Of a stretch of 64,000 bases of DNA, positions 10,721 to 22,810 are shown in pieces (the stretch's first letter is position 1; each line of letters begins with the position of its first letter). The position numbers and the translations under genes are program-made. The notes under the pieces were generated by a model, which was not told where the DNA came from, did no database searches, and saw only the letters and a program-made list of their open reading frames with translations. Source of the DNA: Helopsaltes ochotensis (taxonomy: Eukaryota; Chordata; Aves; Passeriformes; Locustellidae); the NCBI GenBank assembly GCA_013400155.1, contig VXBM01000136.1, positions 186,001 to 250,000 on the forward strand, in the 5' to 3' direction.

Positions 10721-12034
10721 ACCCCAGTCTTTTTGGTTTTGTTAATATTTGTTTCCTGAGTTGGCTCCATTTGTCTCATGAAGTTCCTTCCATTATTTTT
10801 GTGGTAGTTAAGTGGCCAGCTCGTCCTAGAGATCACCCAGCTTCATCCCTAGTCAGACAGGTTGGATGTTGATAGAAGAGGATCACGTGTCAGCTCCCCT
10901 TGGAGTGGATGAACACAAAACCTTGATGCTGCTGGGCTGGCATCTTCCACCACCGTGGCTTTCCCCCAGAAGTAAAGAATGCAGGGAGAAAAGATGCAGA
11001 AGGTGCCAAGGAAAGATTTCCTGCTTCATCACACACAGTTTGGTTATGTGTCTGCTCTGTGTAAAAGGCTTGTGCAGATGGGTGGCCAGGTGGGATTTCT
11101 GATCATTTGACTCTGCTCTGGAGAGGGTTGTGTATGCACAACTTTGGATTGCTCTCCCAAGTGAGCTCAAATTATTACCAAGTCATTTCCAGTAAGTCTC
11201 TGCCTCTAAAGCCGGGGTTGCTCTGACAACCACTCTGGGTGGATCATCTGTGGCAATTGAACCTGGAGCCTATGGACCTGAAAGGACAAGACTCTATTGT
11301 TAGTGCTGGAAGCTGAAGTCCTTTCCTCTGGCAGTAGCAGCTGCCTCATTTGTGAACTCCTCTGAAATTCAGAAGGATGAAATCTCCACCTGGCCAGCCT
11401 GAGTTATGCTGCAACAGAGTTCACAGGGACTGGATCCAGCCTGATGTCCACAGATGCTGCATCTGTGTTCACTGTTTGGATGGCTGGTTGTGTCTGAGGT
11501 GAAAGCTTTGTGTGTAAAATGGGTGCACGTCTTCACTAGGAGCTACTCTGACTTGCACGTTTTCTTCAGTGCCGAGGTGTTTGTTGAATCTATTATCATG
11601 GCTTATATTTTCACATGTCTGGGGGTCAGTGGAGATGGATTTGTGTGCACCAAATTTGTGGATTTGTGATATACCAAAGGGAAATATTTACAGCTGCTGT
11701 CACACACATGCAAAAATATCTTGTGCTCCTTTTCAAGCAGAGCTTTTCAGACAGCCAGACTCGGCATGAGGATTCAGAAAAGGATGCTGGCTCTGATGCC
11801 AAACTTGTGGTTTCCTTTAACTCATTTTGCAGGGCCTCTTTTTGCTGGCTAGAAAGCCTTCACTTGAAATACAATTACCCAGATGCAGAGAAGAGTCAAA
11901 GCCCAGCCATACCAGAAAAGGGGAAACTTCCTCACATTACCCCTTCACCATCAACAGGGACACATTTCAAAGCTTTCCAGACACAGGGGGAGAGCCTTGG
12001 GCTGGACACCTGTGTGAATACATAGCTGCAGATA
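10721..12034. other. Non-coding unique sequence, no gene seen
   Basis: No recognisable gene or repeat. The 136-codon plus frame at 11615-12025 overlaps two other plus frames in different phases and has no known domain. Confidence 0.65.
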
Positions 12035-12128
12035 TCCACTGACTTCAACAGAGCTTTGTTCTGAGTCCTCCACCATAAGGAAGAGCAGGTAGATGTAGGG
12101 TCAGGTGTAATCTCAGTGCAGTGCAAAT
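12035..12128. mobile_element. Possible palindromic MITE-like relic (weak)
   Basis: TCCACTGACTTCAACAGAGC (12036-12055) and, downstream, GGTGTAATCTCAGTG recall an old amniote repeat with the phrases 'ccattgacttcaatggag' and 'gtgtaactcagtg'. The blocks are separated by a stretch I cannot match. This is low-confidence pattern recognition. Confidence 0.3.
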
Positions 12129-15100
12129 TAGTAGTTTCATTAGAGTCAATTAGGAAAAATAGGTGGAGAATCTGTCTTTTTATGTGCCCCTAATTGACGG
12201 TAAGAGCATAGTCAACTTCCTCCTAAAAACTGCCTCCTTTTGTTAGCTCTTACATTCATTCTGATCTGCTATCCTTTAAAGAAAATCCTAAAAAAATCTG
12301 GTTTTTGTGATGCATTGAGAGGCTGGTCTCTTTTGAGATGTTTTCAGTATTTCTGGTCCTTTCTTTCACTTGTTCCATTCATTCAGTACTTCACCCGTGT
12401 TGCCGCTTCTTCATTTTTTTCCCCAGCTTCTCATGTACCTCTTCATTCTTTTACAGCATTCAGAAAGTGCAAGATTCTGTAAGGAATTAATTGAAGTGAA
12501 ATATTTCTATAGAATGGACCAACATATGAATCTTTGTACTGCAGAGTTTTTCTTAAACACATCATTTTCCCCTCTGGTTTTTTCCTGGGTCTTCACTGAG
12601 CAATAAACTCAGTGGTTACTTCTTCACTGGGGCTGCCTAAGTGCCTATCCACTCTCAACCAAATCTTGAGAAGAGGCTGTTGACAGTGGAGGGCCATGCC
12701 AGGAATCTGGAGCCAGGGTATCACTTTCTCCTTTGCTGTCTGGAGATGATAGAAAACAAGTATTTACTGTGATGATAGTATTGAATTCTGAATATGAGTC
12801 AAAAACACCGTGGAGCTGGAAACAGTTAATTTCCTTCATCTCTGTAAACAAGAAAATCAGTCTAACTCTGAACTGCTGGATGATGGAGTGGGTTTGAGCT
12901 GGTGATCACGGTGAATGATGGTGTTCTCTGGTCTGCAGACAGCAGCTGTGGGTGGAAGTAGAGCTGGTGCCATTTGTCCTCATTCATTCACAAGGGCAGC
13001 TCTGAAGGCCATGTAGAGACATGGTGTTCACAAACTTGTGCCTGTTTGCTCAGGGAAGAGGTGTCCCTGTCACAGAGGGTACTGCCACCTCTCTGAACCC
13101 TTCACTCCCTGCCCCTAGCCCAAAGGGCCTGTGGAGCACCTCATGAAACAGAGATACTTCTTTGTGAGAAAGGGCTGAAAGTTCCCATTTATCACCCCAG
13201 CAGATTTCAGCTTTGGTTGCCTTTTCTGTGGCAGTAGGAGGTAGAAAGGTCTCCAGCCCACAGGAGCTTATGAGCAGGTTAGGAAGTGGTGTAGTGTTTG
13301 AGAAGGGAGCTGTATGGTCCTTTCTTTTGGGAACAAGGAGACCATCCTAGTTTATGGGGTTAGACAGGGTTGTCACAGGTCTGTCTGCTGAGTCTTTGGA
13401 GAGGGGCAGTGGCCTTACTGGTGAGGGACTACTTTTGTTCCTGTGGTGGAGCTGACCCACACTAACACTGACTAACCAGTGATCATTGAAGGTTTGTGGC
13501 TATGGGAGTAGTAGTTGAGGAAGAGGATGATGTGGCTGTACCTTTGTTTTCAAGTGAGGAAGGTAATGGCTATTGGGACAATTGAAAGGCTGGTGAAGCA
13601 CAGGGATGTAACTGGAGGAAGGTAGTGTGGATGGATATTATCCTGCTGAGGGTCTCTGGCAGAGGCTGTGTAGGCCTGGGACATGCTGGAGTGCATCGGA
13701 GAGATGATTTGTGGGCTGGAGCTGCAGCTGAGACAGTTGTCTTCAGCTGATGTGTTAGAGAGGCAACGAGGCTGCCAGTGTGATGGAGTTCTCCAAACAA
13801 GTAGGAGACTACAAAGAGGAGGTGTGCACCTTGGTGAAGGACCTGTACTCCTGTGATTATGGGGAAAAGGGATTGCTAGTGGAGGAGACCTAAAAATAAA
13901 AGCTGGTTTTGCTGAAGAAGTGAAAGAAATGGAAACAAAAGAGTTGTCAGTAGAGAGGAGCAACTAGCTCCCACTAGAAAAGAGATGTAACCTACAATGA
14001 GAGCTGAAGAATGGTGCTAAAGGAGGAACATGAACACAGAGAAACAGGGGTGCTGGAGACAGCAGAGTATCTACATTTTCAGGAAAGAAAATCATGTAAA
14101 TAAGCATGTGGTAATGGATATGTGTCAGCAGGTAGAGGAGAGAAAGAAAGGACTGATGCTTATTTGCCTGGTCTGTTTGGGATATGGAGTTAGATCAGCT
14201 AGAGACAGCTGAAATCTACCTATGTAAAATGTTGTGTGTCTGTAAAAAAGTGTAGGAGCTTGAATTAATCATATCAGTTGCAAAAGCAAGCATCTTGGGG
14301 TAAAAGAAAGGAGGACAAAACATAAATACTGTTTAATGTGATTGCTTACTCAGGAAAGTAAGAGATGGAATATCGTCATGCCTGTGTATGCAGAAATATT
14401 GCTACATTTTGGTGAAGAATCTGGTAAGGATAGCATAGATGAAAACAGGACATGTTGTTCAAAATAGTTTTGGCACTAGCACTAGTTTCTAGCACTGAGA
14501 TTGTGGTGGCTTTGATTCCTCGGGTATAGATTGAAAAATTACAATGAACTGTTATCAGTAATGGCTGATGAATTATTTCTTCAGGTTGTTCTTCCTCCTT
14601 CAGTCAGCTTTGGTACTGCTTCTTTTTGGTGCAGAAACTTAGAAAGTTATAGAATGGACCATGAGTTGATTAATTTTTAAATAAAATGGAAGAGTAGATA
14701 AAACTATCCTTGCAGCTCAGTTTATTGATTTCAAAAGGATGAACTTCTTGGAGAGGTTAATGTGCTCAGCTGGATTAAGGGGATCAGCCACTCAGATGTG
14801 GAGGAGTTCTCTAGGGTGCTGCAGCTATTGGGAATCTGTGCATCAGGAAAGGGCAGGGGGCCAACCAAGCAGGGGTTTCTGTGCTTAAATTAACAGAATA
14901 GGAAAAAGCATCTGCTGGTTAGCTATGAAGAATATTTGCCCAAGACAAAAGGATATGCATGAGTTTCCTAAACAGTCAAGAAATCAGATTCTGGGATTGT
15001 TTGTTGACACCAAAACCAGTTTTTCATTTGTTCTTTGAAGAAAATAAAAATCAGGGAGGATTATATGGTAGTTGGTTCATACAATAGACTTCATACAAAA

Positions 15101-15259
15101 GACAGAATTTAATGACCCAAGACCAATCTGTCTGTCTGTGGTCTTAAGATGAAGAGATGTTTGCAAATATGCAAGTTGTATGGTTCAGGATGGAGACAAT
15201 GTTTAGGCTATTGTGTACAAGGGGGAGATGAAAGCAGACATGCATAAATAAAATCTGTT
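12129..15259. other. Non-coding sequence, no gene assigned
   Basis: About 3.1 kb without a supported gene. The part 13550-13900 is purine-rich on the plus strand and contains short peptide-like open stretches in more than one plus frame (from the ATG at 13683, and another phase from 13768), plus a 137-codon minus frame. It may be a much-decayed retroelement coding remnant but matches nothing I can name. The rest is AT-leaning unique sequence. Confidence 0.55.
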
Positions 15260-15412
15260 GGGGGGTCCTGGCTGAGCATTGCCTGCTGCAATCATTCCCC
15301 AGCCGCAGGCAGCGAGGCAGTGCTCAAGACTCAGAAGTCTCCCTGGCTAGCAGCCATTTTATTAATAGATGGGGGCCTCAGCTCTATCTGCACAGAATTT
15401 TTTTTTCTTGAT
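15260..15412. promoter_or_regulatory. Candidate conserved non-coding element
   Basis: A non-repetitive block with retained CpGs (CAGCCGCAGGCAGCGAGGC near 15300-15318), then CAGCCATTTTATTAATAGAT near 15351-15370. The second segment carries a TATTAATA core. The block contrasts with its featureless neighbours. Conservation cannot be shown here. Confidence 0.2.
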
Positions 15413-18400
15413 CCTTTTTTGTCTGTGTTTGCTGTGTGACTCAGTACCCCACATCTGAAATGGCTGCAGGTGCCCCAGACACGCTGTGGCTGTTTGAAGT
15501 CAGGCAGTCTCTGAACAGATCACGCAAAGATGAAGGCGCTTCTTTTACAGAGAGCAATTTGTTCCTACTCTCCTCACCACAGTGGGGCTTTCCCACCGGG
15601 AGGAGGTTTAGGAGTCTCCTGTGAGGAACAGGTAATGGGTTGTCTTCCATGGACGTCTGCAAAGTGGCAGTTGCAGCATCTTCTGGATTTTTTTGAGGGA
15701 GGCCTTTAATGTGGCAATGATGCACAATGTGAGATGGTAGAATACTAGAGAACTAGTGACTGTTAGCCAGTCACTGTTTGGTCTTGTGGTCCCTGTTGTC
15801 ATTGTTTATTCACACATCAACTTATTTTGGGTGAAGAAAGATCTAACTCATGTGAGTGCAGCATGTGCCAACAGAGGAGCAGAAGTTTGCAGTGTGTTTG
15901 TGCTGTGTTTGCATTTTGACTTCTTGCACTAATCTTTCTTAAGAAGTTTCTATTCTTCTCTGCTCCATTTTCTGGTTCCTCAAGGAACTGTTTTAATAAA
16001 ATACATGACCCAGAGTCAGTCCTACATAGAGTGACTTTGGCCGCTCTCCATGAAAATCTCCATTTCTCATGAACTGTCAGCAGGGGAGTGTGGCAGATAC
16101 ATCTGTCACAGGGAACTGGTCTGCTTTTGGCTGCTGTTGCTGGTGGCTGCCATGGCTTGGGTCAAGTTCTTGTTCCTCTGACTCGTGCACCCGCGTCTGT
16201 TGTGTAGGTGTTTCCTGCACAGGGAAGGGAAAGTCAAACTGTTCGTTGACATCTGGTAAAGAATTATGAGAATGGGGAGTAACTTCTTGGGAGAATCCAT
16301 CTCTATGGGGTTTTCCTGGGCTCACCTCTTGCAATTGTCTTTTGTAGCATTATTACATAGCTGCAATGACTCATCAGGAGAGCTCTTGCTGCAAGTGTTT
16401 GCTATTTCCTGGTCCAGCTTCTTGTCTACTAGAAGCCATTTAGAAGGTGAATAGGGAACATGTGCCAAGTATCCAACTGTATCCAAGTGAATCACTGATG
16501 GGGAGAATGGCTGGTGTGAAACTTGCCTGCTATACCTAAAGCTGTTGTGGATTTCTGGTTTAACTTGGAGTGAGGAGGCTGTTCAGGCATGTACTTTGGG
16601 CTCCAAATTGGTAGGAACTGGCTTTAAGTACCAACAAAGTTTCCCAGTACCAAATAGTGGAATAGGTGCAGCAGAGAACTTGCCACTCTGCGAGCGTGTT
16701 CAGCTGACAGCTGTGACTGTGTGTGCCCTAGAAGTAGGTCATGAATACATCTGCTGACTTGACGTCTCCCAGTAGATTTTTGTGCTGCTCGCCTTGGAAG
16801 AGGTGAGGTAATGTATCCTATTTGTGTCAGCCAGTCTAGTTTGTAACATGTACCATAGTGCTGGTCTCCAGGTGTCCTGACTGGAATTCAAAGGCTGTTG
16901 TTCCCAAACAGGTCAGCAGCACAGAAGCACAGTTTTGATCCCTGTCTTGTGCAGAGAGAAGGCTGTTGCCAGAAGTCAATTATTTAAAGCATTCTTCTGG
17001 GTCACTACAGGCTGCTTTTGCTGCAGCTTTCCTCCTTTGGCTTTGAATAACACTGCTTGCAATTTTGCTGGCCTTCAGCTTAGTGCTTCACAGACTGTCA
17101 CAGTAATGCTTGGCCTTTTAAAAAGAAAAAAAAAAAAGTCCCTCAGTGCTTCTTTTTCCCTTTGATTGAATTCTAACTAAAAGTTACGCTGAAAGTTTAA
17201 CTGGAAGGAAATGCGGGTATGTGTGCTTATACAAAAAGATGGCAAAAAAATAGCATTATTGATAGATTTACTGACTGTCCTCCTCGTGTTAAGGTGCATT
17301 AGCAATACTTTGTATCTTTAAATCAATGAGGAGTTTGAATGCATAGTCCCAGAACAAACCTGTATTCTCCTGCCAAAACACTGAAATGTGGAATGTGTTC
17401 CTGCCAGTTACATGATACTTCTTTCTGTGTCTTTGAGCTTTATACTATCACTCATTGTCACGATATGGTATCCTTTTCAATTCCAAATAATTTGGCAGGC
17501 CTGTAATCACTGGCTTTTCCTCACTCTTGGATTATAGTGATGTTACTTGGAGAATGTGCTATGTCTAGTAAAAGTCTAGTACTCCCTCCTTTTAGTTTGT
17601 CTCCAGATGCGGTAAGAGATGTTTTTCTTTTATGTTCCTGCTTGGAAAAGTCATTCTGTGGTGGTGGTGTGGGAGACACCACTGAAAGGGTTAAGTGGCT
17701 TTGAGCACTTGCCGAGATCCCAATTCTAGGCTGTTCTAAGTGACGAATTCTGGGTCACTAACAATGGGAATTGTTCTGAATAATCTGATAATATTCTCCT
17801 CGGTTGTGTTGCTTTGTTTCAGGGTGTTGTCACTTCATATCTGTCTGGAAGTGAGGTAGTGGAAGGAGTTCTGGAATTATTCAAAACTTTTCCTTTGCTC
17901 TTTATCCGAAATCTTTGGCCTGTGCTCTTGTGTGCTGGGATGCCCAACCCTCCTGAAATGCAATGGGAATTCATTCTCCTCTCTCCCCTCAAAGAACTCA
18001 GGCATCTAAGTATGAGAGGTAGATTTTTATTGAACTTTCTTTTCATTTGCATACATCTGGCCTGTCAGAGTAGTCTGTGAATGACAATGTTCCCAGTGCC
18101 AGACAAACATCATCTCTGGGAAGGAACATAAAACATGTGGTGAGTGCCACAAACATCTACTAGATCAGACAACTCTTATGGCATTCCTTTAGGGAATACT
18201 TCTCATAATTTGACTCAAAAGAATATGTCTTTGTTACTTGGAGCCATCTGATATCTCCTCTGATCCAATGATTGTTTTAAACTTCAAAAGCTCTTGTATT
18301 CCACCTGTATGGGAAGGGTGGGAGTTTAACTCTTTTGTCTTTGTGCAGCACTTAAGGACAGTCAAAGGGTTTCCCCTGTAACCTCTCTCTGAAACCAATG

Positions 18401-20139
18401 GCTCAACCAGATGAACCTTGAGTAATTTATTTATTTTTAGTTCATGTGACCCTGAGGCCTAGTGGCTTCACAATGGGCAAAGATTTTGGAGTTCAAAAGG
18501 CAGACCTGTGTCTAGGAAAAAAAAAAAGCTTGTCAGCTGGAGACCAGATTTCTTCTCTGCTTTAAATGAGTTTTGCACAGTAGTCACTGTCAATTTACAC
18601 AGTAGGGTTGGATCTGGGACAAGTTATTAGCCATTGCACTCAAATTGCTGAGAGCTTTTGCAGCCCTTCATGGAATATTTTCAGGATATGTAACTGTTTT
18701 TTGATGCTCTTATCTGGGTGTGCGACTAAGAGAGTTCAAGTTTTGCTAGGGAGGGGGAAATAGAGGAGAAGAAATCTGATTTACAGGTGGTTTTGGCTCT
18801 TCTAGACATGCATTTTGAGTGCACTGGAGTTATTGCATCTGAATGCTTTATTGCTTGTCAGCTGAGCAAAGGTAACTCATCCCCAGGGGTGAGGCTATAT
18901 GCACTAGCTCAGCTCTCACTAAAGCCCCTTTCCTCAGAGTTCCCTTTAGGTTCGTGTTAGAAGCTCTAAATCTTTACTGGTCTATCTGCCCTCCCCCATG
19001 CTGCTTTATGGCACTTAGAACCAAGTTCTGCCCTTGATGCTACATGAGAGCTTACTGCAAACCGAAGTTTCTCTTTGCTTTTCTCGCTGGAAGCTTGGCA
19101 GATTACAACCTGCCAAGAGACAATATGAACAGTCCTCAAATCTTGGACTGTGCTTTTTTCTTCACTCAAGAAAGCATAGAGTATGGAAAGACCAGGGGGA
19201 GTCATGGATCTCATAAAATATATCTCCCCTTTGGCTTGGATTATAATAACAACATGTCTGAGTCACCACATGGTACACTGATATGAAGCAACTGCCTGCA
19301 GAAAAACCAAAGCCATGCATTTTTTCAGAAAAATGAGGGGAAAAGAAGAAGAAAAAAACCCCATTTATTTTCATTCTTTTGGCTAGCCTAATTTTCTTCT
19401 ATTTCTCATTAACCTTTAGAAAATAAAGCTAGCTTTCCTGAGGGAAAATAGCACTTCTTTGCCTCACCCCACTAGAGCTGCCTTTCAGCAGCCAAATTTA
19501 GCTAAAGGCATGCAGTGGTTTCTAGGCCCACTGAGTTGAATCTTACTTCTGGTCTGCAGGGGTCCTGCCTGAGTGCCCCACAAAAGCTATTGCTGAGACT
19601 ATGGAAAATTGTCCATCTTTTGAGCCGGATGCAAAGTCCCCTGGAGGACAATGTAACCACTACGGGTGCTGAACGGATTTCTTGTTCATGATGGCTGTTC
19701 AGATCCCAAGACCACAAAGAGATACCATCTCCCTTTCAAGTTCCAAGCATGGAGTTCCGTTCTAGCCTCAACCTTTGAAGTTGCTTATCTGGGCTCTCTG
19801 CCCTCTGAGGAGAAGGTGATGAGCACCCCCAGAGGTTGATTTGTCACAATTTACATGAAGCATCCAAGCCAACTTCCTTCTGTTGGACTTCATCTCTCCA
19901 GAGCCTGTAACAGGAAACTATCATAAATACTTTTTTTTTTTTGTCACCTAGAGATAGATGTGATGAATGCTATACAAATTTGGTGGCTTCTGTAAGTGGT
20001 TTCTCTTTTGGTTTAGTGATCACAGGTCTCCTTATCTTGTATCATCACAGAGGAAGATGGATTTTTAAACTCAAATTTCTTTATCTCCAGATAACCACAG
20101 ATGTGTAACAGATGGCTGGAATTTCATCTTGGGTGATGC
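15413..20139. other. Non-coding unique sequence, no gene seen
   Basis: About 4.7 kb without a recognisable gene. A pyrimidine run ending in CAG at 17821 is followed by 193 stop-free bases up to a possible GT donor near 18015, which could mimic an exon, but the translation is not recognisable. Short A or T runs occur at 17121, 18519 and 19930. A stretch near 17935-18010 is faintly like the MITE relics listed elsewhere but too diverged to call. Confidence 0.6.
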
Positions 20140-20415
20140 AGAGAAATCAAAGAGTAGAATCACTTGAGAGAAAAGACCCATTGAGTCCAACCATTAACCT
20201 AATACTGCCAAGTCCACCACTAAACCAAAGTGCCACATCTGCATGGCTTTTAAATACCTCTAGGGATGGTGATTCCACCCCTTCCCTGGGCAGCCTGTGC
20301 TTGATGACCCTTTTGATGAAGAAATTTTTCCCACAATTTAATTTAAACCTCTCCTGGTGCAACCCAAGGATGTCTCTTCTCATCCCATCATGTGTTACAT
20401 GGGGGAAGAGATAGA
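20140..20415 (-). mobile_element. CR1 LINE, 3'-end fragment, minus strand
   Basis: Read on the plus strand, this shows the reverse complement of a bird CR1 3' end: AGAATCACTTGAGAGAAAAG, then CATTGAGTCCAACCATTAAC, then CACCACTAAACC, CCCTGGGCAGCCTGT, GAAGAAATTTTTCCCA and TAAACCTCTCCTGGTGCAAC. CR1 is the dominant LINE of birds and inserts as 5'-truncated copies lacking a poly(A) tail. This copy retains roughly 275 bases of the terminal region. The far right edge, near AAGAGATAGAAATCC, fades into unrecognisable sequence. Confidence 0.9.
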
Positions 20416-20635
20416 AATCCATATGTAAGCTTTGAAGGAGGCCAGTAGAAACATGTACTGTAACTGAGTTTGTGTACAGAAGTGTGGATGAGTCTGTATT
20501 TTGTGCTGGAGATTGTGTACAGACTTTCTCTCCTCCCCAGAACAAAGTAGCGTGTGTTTTGAGAGCCTAGAAAATTAGGAACATGGAATGAAGATGTGGC
20601 AAAATGACACTTTAGGTATATGATTTGGTTCTGGT
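20416..20635. other. Non-coding sequence between CR1 fragment and palindrome
   Basis: Possibly the diverged inner continuation of the CR1 fragment in its first 30 bases; otherwise nothing recognisable. Confidence 0.5.
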
Positions 20636-20659
20636 ACTAAGCCATTATAATGGCTTAGT
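20636..20659. repeat. Perfect 24-bp palindrome
   Basis: The 12-base half ACTAAGCCATTA is followed directly by its exact reverse complement TAATGGCTTAGT with no spacer. The symmetry stops on both sides at this point. It could be a relic of a palindromic mobile element or a chance palindrome. It contains two TAAT/ATTA homeodomain-like cores in mirror arrangement. Confidence 0.95.
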
Positions 20660-22549
20660 TAAAATGTGGAGGTCTGCTTCTGTGAAGTACCTGGAGAATG
20701 CAGTCTAGAGTTAAACTATGTCCTCTGCTGGCTTCAAATCTAGCCTTGCCTGGAGGCATTCAGTGCCATGTGCTGGTAGTACCTCATCTATTTATGTCTC
20801 TCTGAAAGTGTGTGGTTGTGGGAATAGGAGACAGGAAAGAACTGCACCTACACGCTGAGTCGGGCTGGAAAAGAAGGACATTTTATTTACATCTTTGACA
20901 TTTTATAGAATTCCAAAGGTGACCATGGATTGGAGGGTGAAGCTGCCACCTCTCCAACACACTGGTCAGACCAACAGTCCATCAACTCTCTCCTTCTCCA
21001 TGAAAGAATGTCAACAGTCTGATTGTTTACATTAAGTGCGTGAGAAACTCCATTGAAGAAACGAAAACACATCAGAAGGCTGAAAATCAGGGCAACATGT
21101 GGTGGCATGTGATATTTTAGGAATGGCCTATGTGGCCCAGCATGAAGATTTGAAGAAGTGCTTGGGCTTGATTGTGGTCTAGGAGCACCACAGCCATGTT
21201 AGTGGAAGATCTTCCCTGGGATGAGTAGAACTTTCCAGAGGTACCCATGTTGACGTCTCTCCCCATCTTTTCTTGAAGAACAAGATGTAGAGCTCATCAA
21301 AAGGATTTCAGCAAACACAGGTTTTGTCAGAAATTGCAGACCTGTCTTTCCATTGAGGACTATTTCAGGAATATTTCAACATGGATTATTTCCAGTGAGT
21401 TTCCAAATGGAAAAAGGTTGACATAGGCTATCAAAAGGAGTGCTTATTGGCCAAGATTTCCAGAAGTTTTCAAGCTTGCTGGGTAATTCGTTTTCCAGGC
21501 TCTGGGATCTCATAAATAGGGTTCATCCTATCTGTCTTCCTCCTCCTTGCAAAATGATGGGATGCATCAACCTCTGGTTGTACCTGTCTCCTTTTATTAA
21601 CTACAATAGGAATTTGCTTGGTTTACAATAGGCACCTAATTTCTGGGCCGTAAAGTAAATCACAGATCCCTCATCACGTGCCCAAATCCTGCTTAGGCAA
21701 GATGGAGAAAAGGGGTATGAGGAAGAGGTCAGTGTTCGCTTGCAGGGAGGCATGAACCTCAGTTTTCTGTGAGTCAGAAACTTGTCCATGGCTGCGGTTG
21801 TGTAGGTGCCTAACTTCCTTAAAAGCTGAATGCAAGAATAATTTGTAATATGTTGTAACAACAACTTTATCGGTCATCAAGCTTGCAGATATATGGCAAA
21901 TGGTATCTTCCCTGTAAGCCACTAGATGGTGATCTTTATATTTGTTAGCCACGTGCCTAGGTAGGCGAAGACACTACTTATTATAGAAAACCTTCGTAAG
22001 TTTTGTTTTTTTTTTTTTTCACCACAAAGAGACCTCAGTGCACTTCCTACAAGGAAAGTGAACATGGACCCATTTGGCTGAAACCAAAACAATTTGCTCT
22101 TACTGTAAGACTGGAAAGTGAAAATGCTTTTGGTCAATGTTTGAATGGAGAGCAGACTGGTGATCTGCTCCCATCCTTCATCTAAAAATCAGGCTCTGCT
22201 CATTTGGAGTGTCAGAGTCATTCAAAGTGTGCTGGTGCTGGTCTGCTGGGTTCAGCCATCTGGACTGCCTCTTTGCAGGGTCTGGCTGCAGTTGGGTGCA
22301 TACAGTGGTTGTAAGTTTACAGACAACACCTGGAGATTTAATGCATTCAGAATCTCTTATTTTGGCTTGCCTGCCTGGTAGTTACCCTTGGGAAGCAGAC
22401 AAGTAGAACTGAGTTTGTTTTAATCAAAAGGTAACCATGGCAATGTTTGTATTGGAAACACCTCAACAGGGGTGCCTCCATGCTGATGTTTGTACTTAGA
22501 CCTGAGGTGCTGTATCTATCTTGAGCAGGTTCTGACGTGGCCTCCTTGG
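20660..22549. other. Non-coding unique sequence, no gene seen
   Basis: No gene or repeat family recognised. A 17-base T run lies near 22003-22019. A CTCF-like core is listed separately. Open frames up to 92 codons on the minus strand have no known motif. Confidence 0.65.
21919..21931 (+). promoter_or_regulatory. CTCF-like core motif
   Basis: CCACTAGATGGTG fits the CTCF core CCASYAGRKGGCR at all but one strong position (T for C near the end). Such 13-base matches occur by chance often enough that occupancy cannot be claimed. Confidence 0.25.
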
Positions 22550-22810
22550 TCACAGACTAATATAGGTTGAAAAGGACCTCCAGAGGTCATCATTTTAAGA
22601 CCTTGCAGAACAGGGCAAAATTAGTTCAGGTTGATCAGGGCCTTCTTTCCCAGTCCAATTTTGAGCTTCTCATGAGAATGGAGATCCCACAACATCTCTG
22701 AACAGCCTGTTCCAGTGCTTGACTGCTTTACTGGCCTTAAATGTGAATCTTCTTTCCTAAAATCTAGCTAGATTTTCTCCCATTGCAACTTGCATTGTTC
22801 AGGTAGAAAA
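22550..22810 (-). mobile_element. CR1 LINE, 3'-end fragment, minus strand
   Basis: Plus-strand landmarks are TTGAAAAGGACCTCCAGAGG (22568-22587), TCATC, CAACATCTCTGAACAGCCTG, TTCCAGTGCTTGACTGC and CCCATTGCAACTTGCATTG. These are in the order of a CR1 3' region read in reverse complement. It is more diverged than the copy at 20140, and the two have the same orientation 2.1 kb apart. They show different parts and divergence, so they are more likely independent insertions than one split copy. Confidence 0.85.

Noticed and set aside
17935..18010. Possible MITE relic (GCCCAACCCTCCTGAAATGC)
   Set aside because: Single weak block without the matching arm.
17822..18014. Possible exon: pyrimidine tract and CAG acceptor, open frame, GT donor
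   Set aside because: Signals of this quality are common by chance and the translation is not recognisable. No companion exons found.
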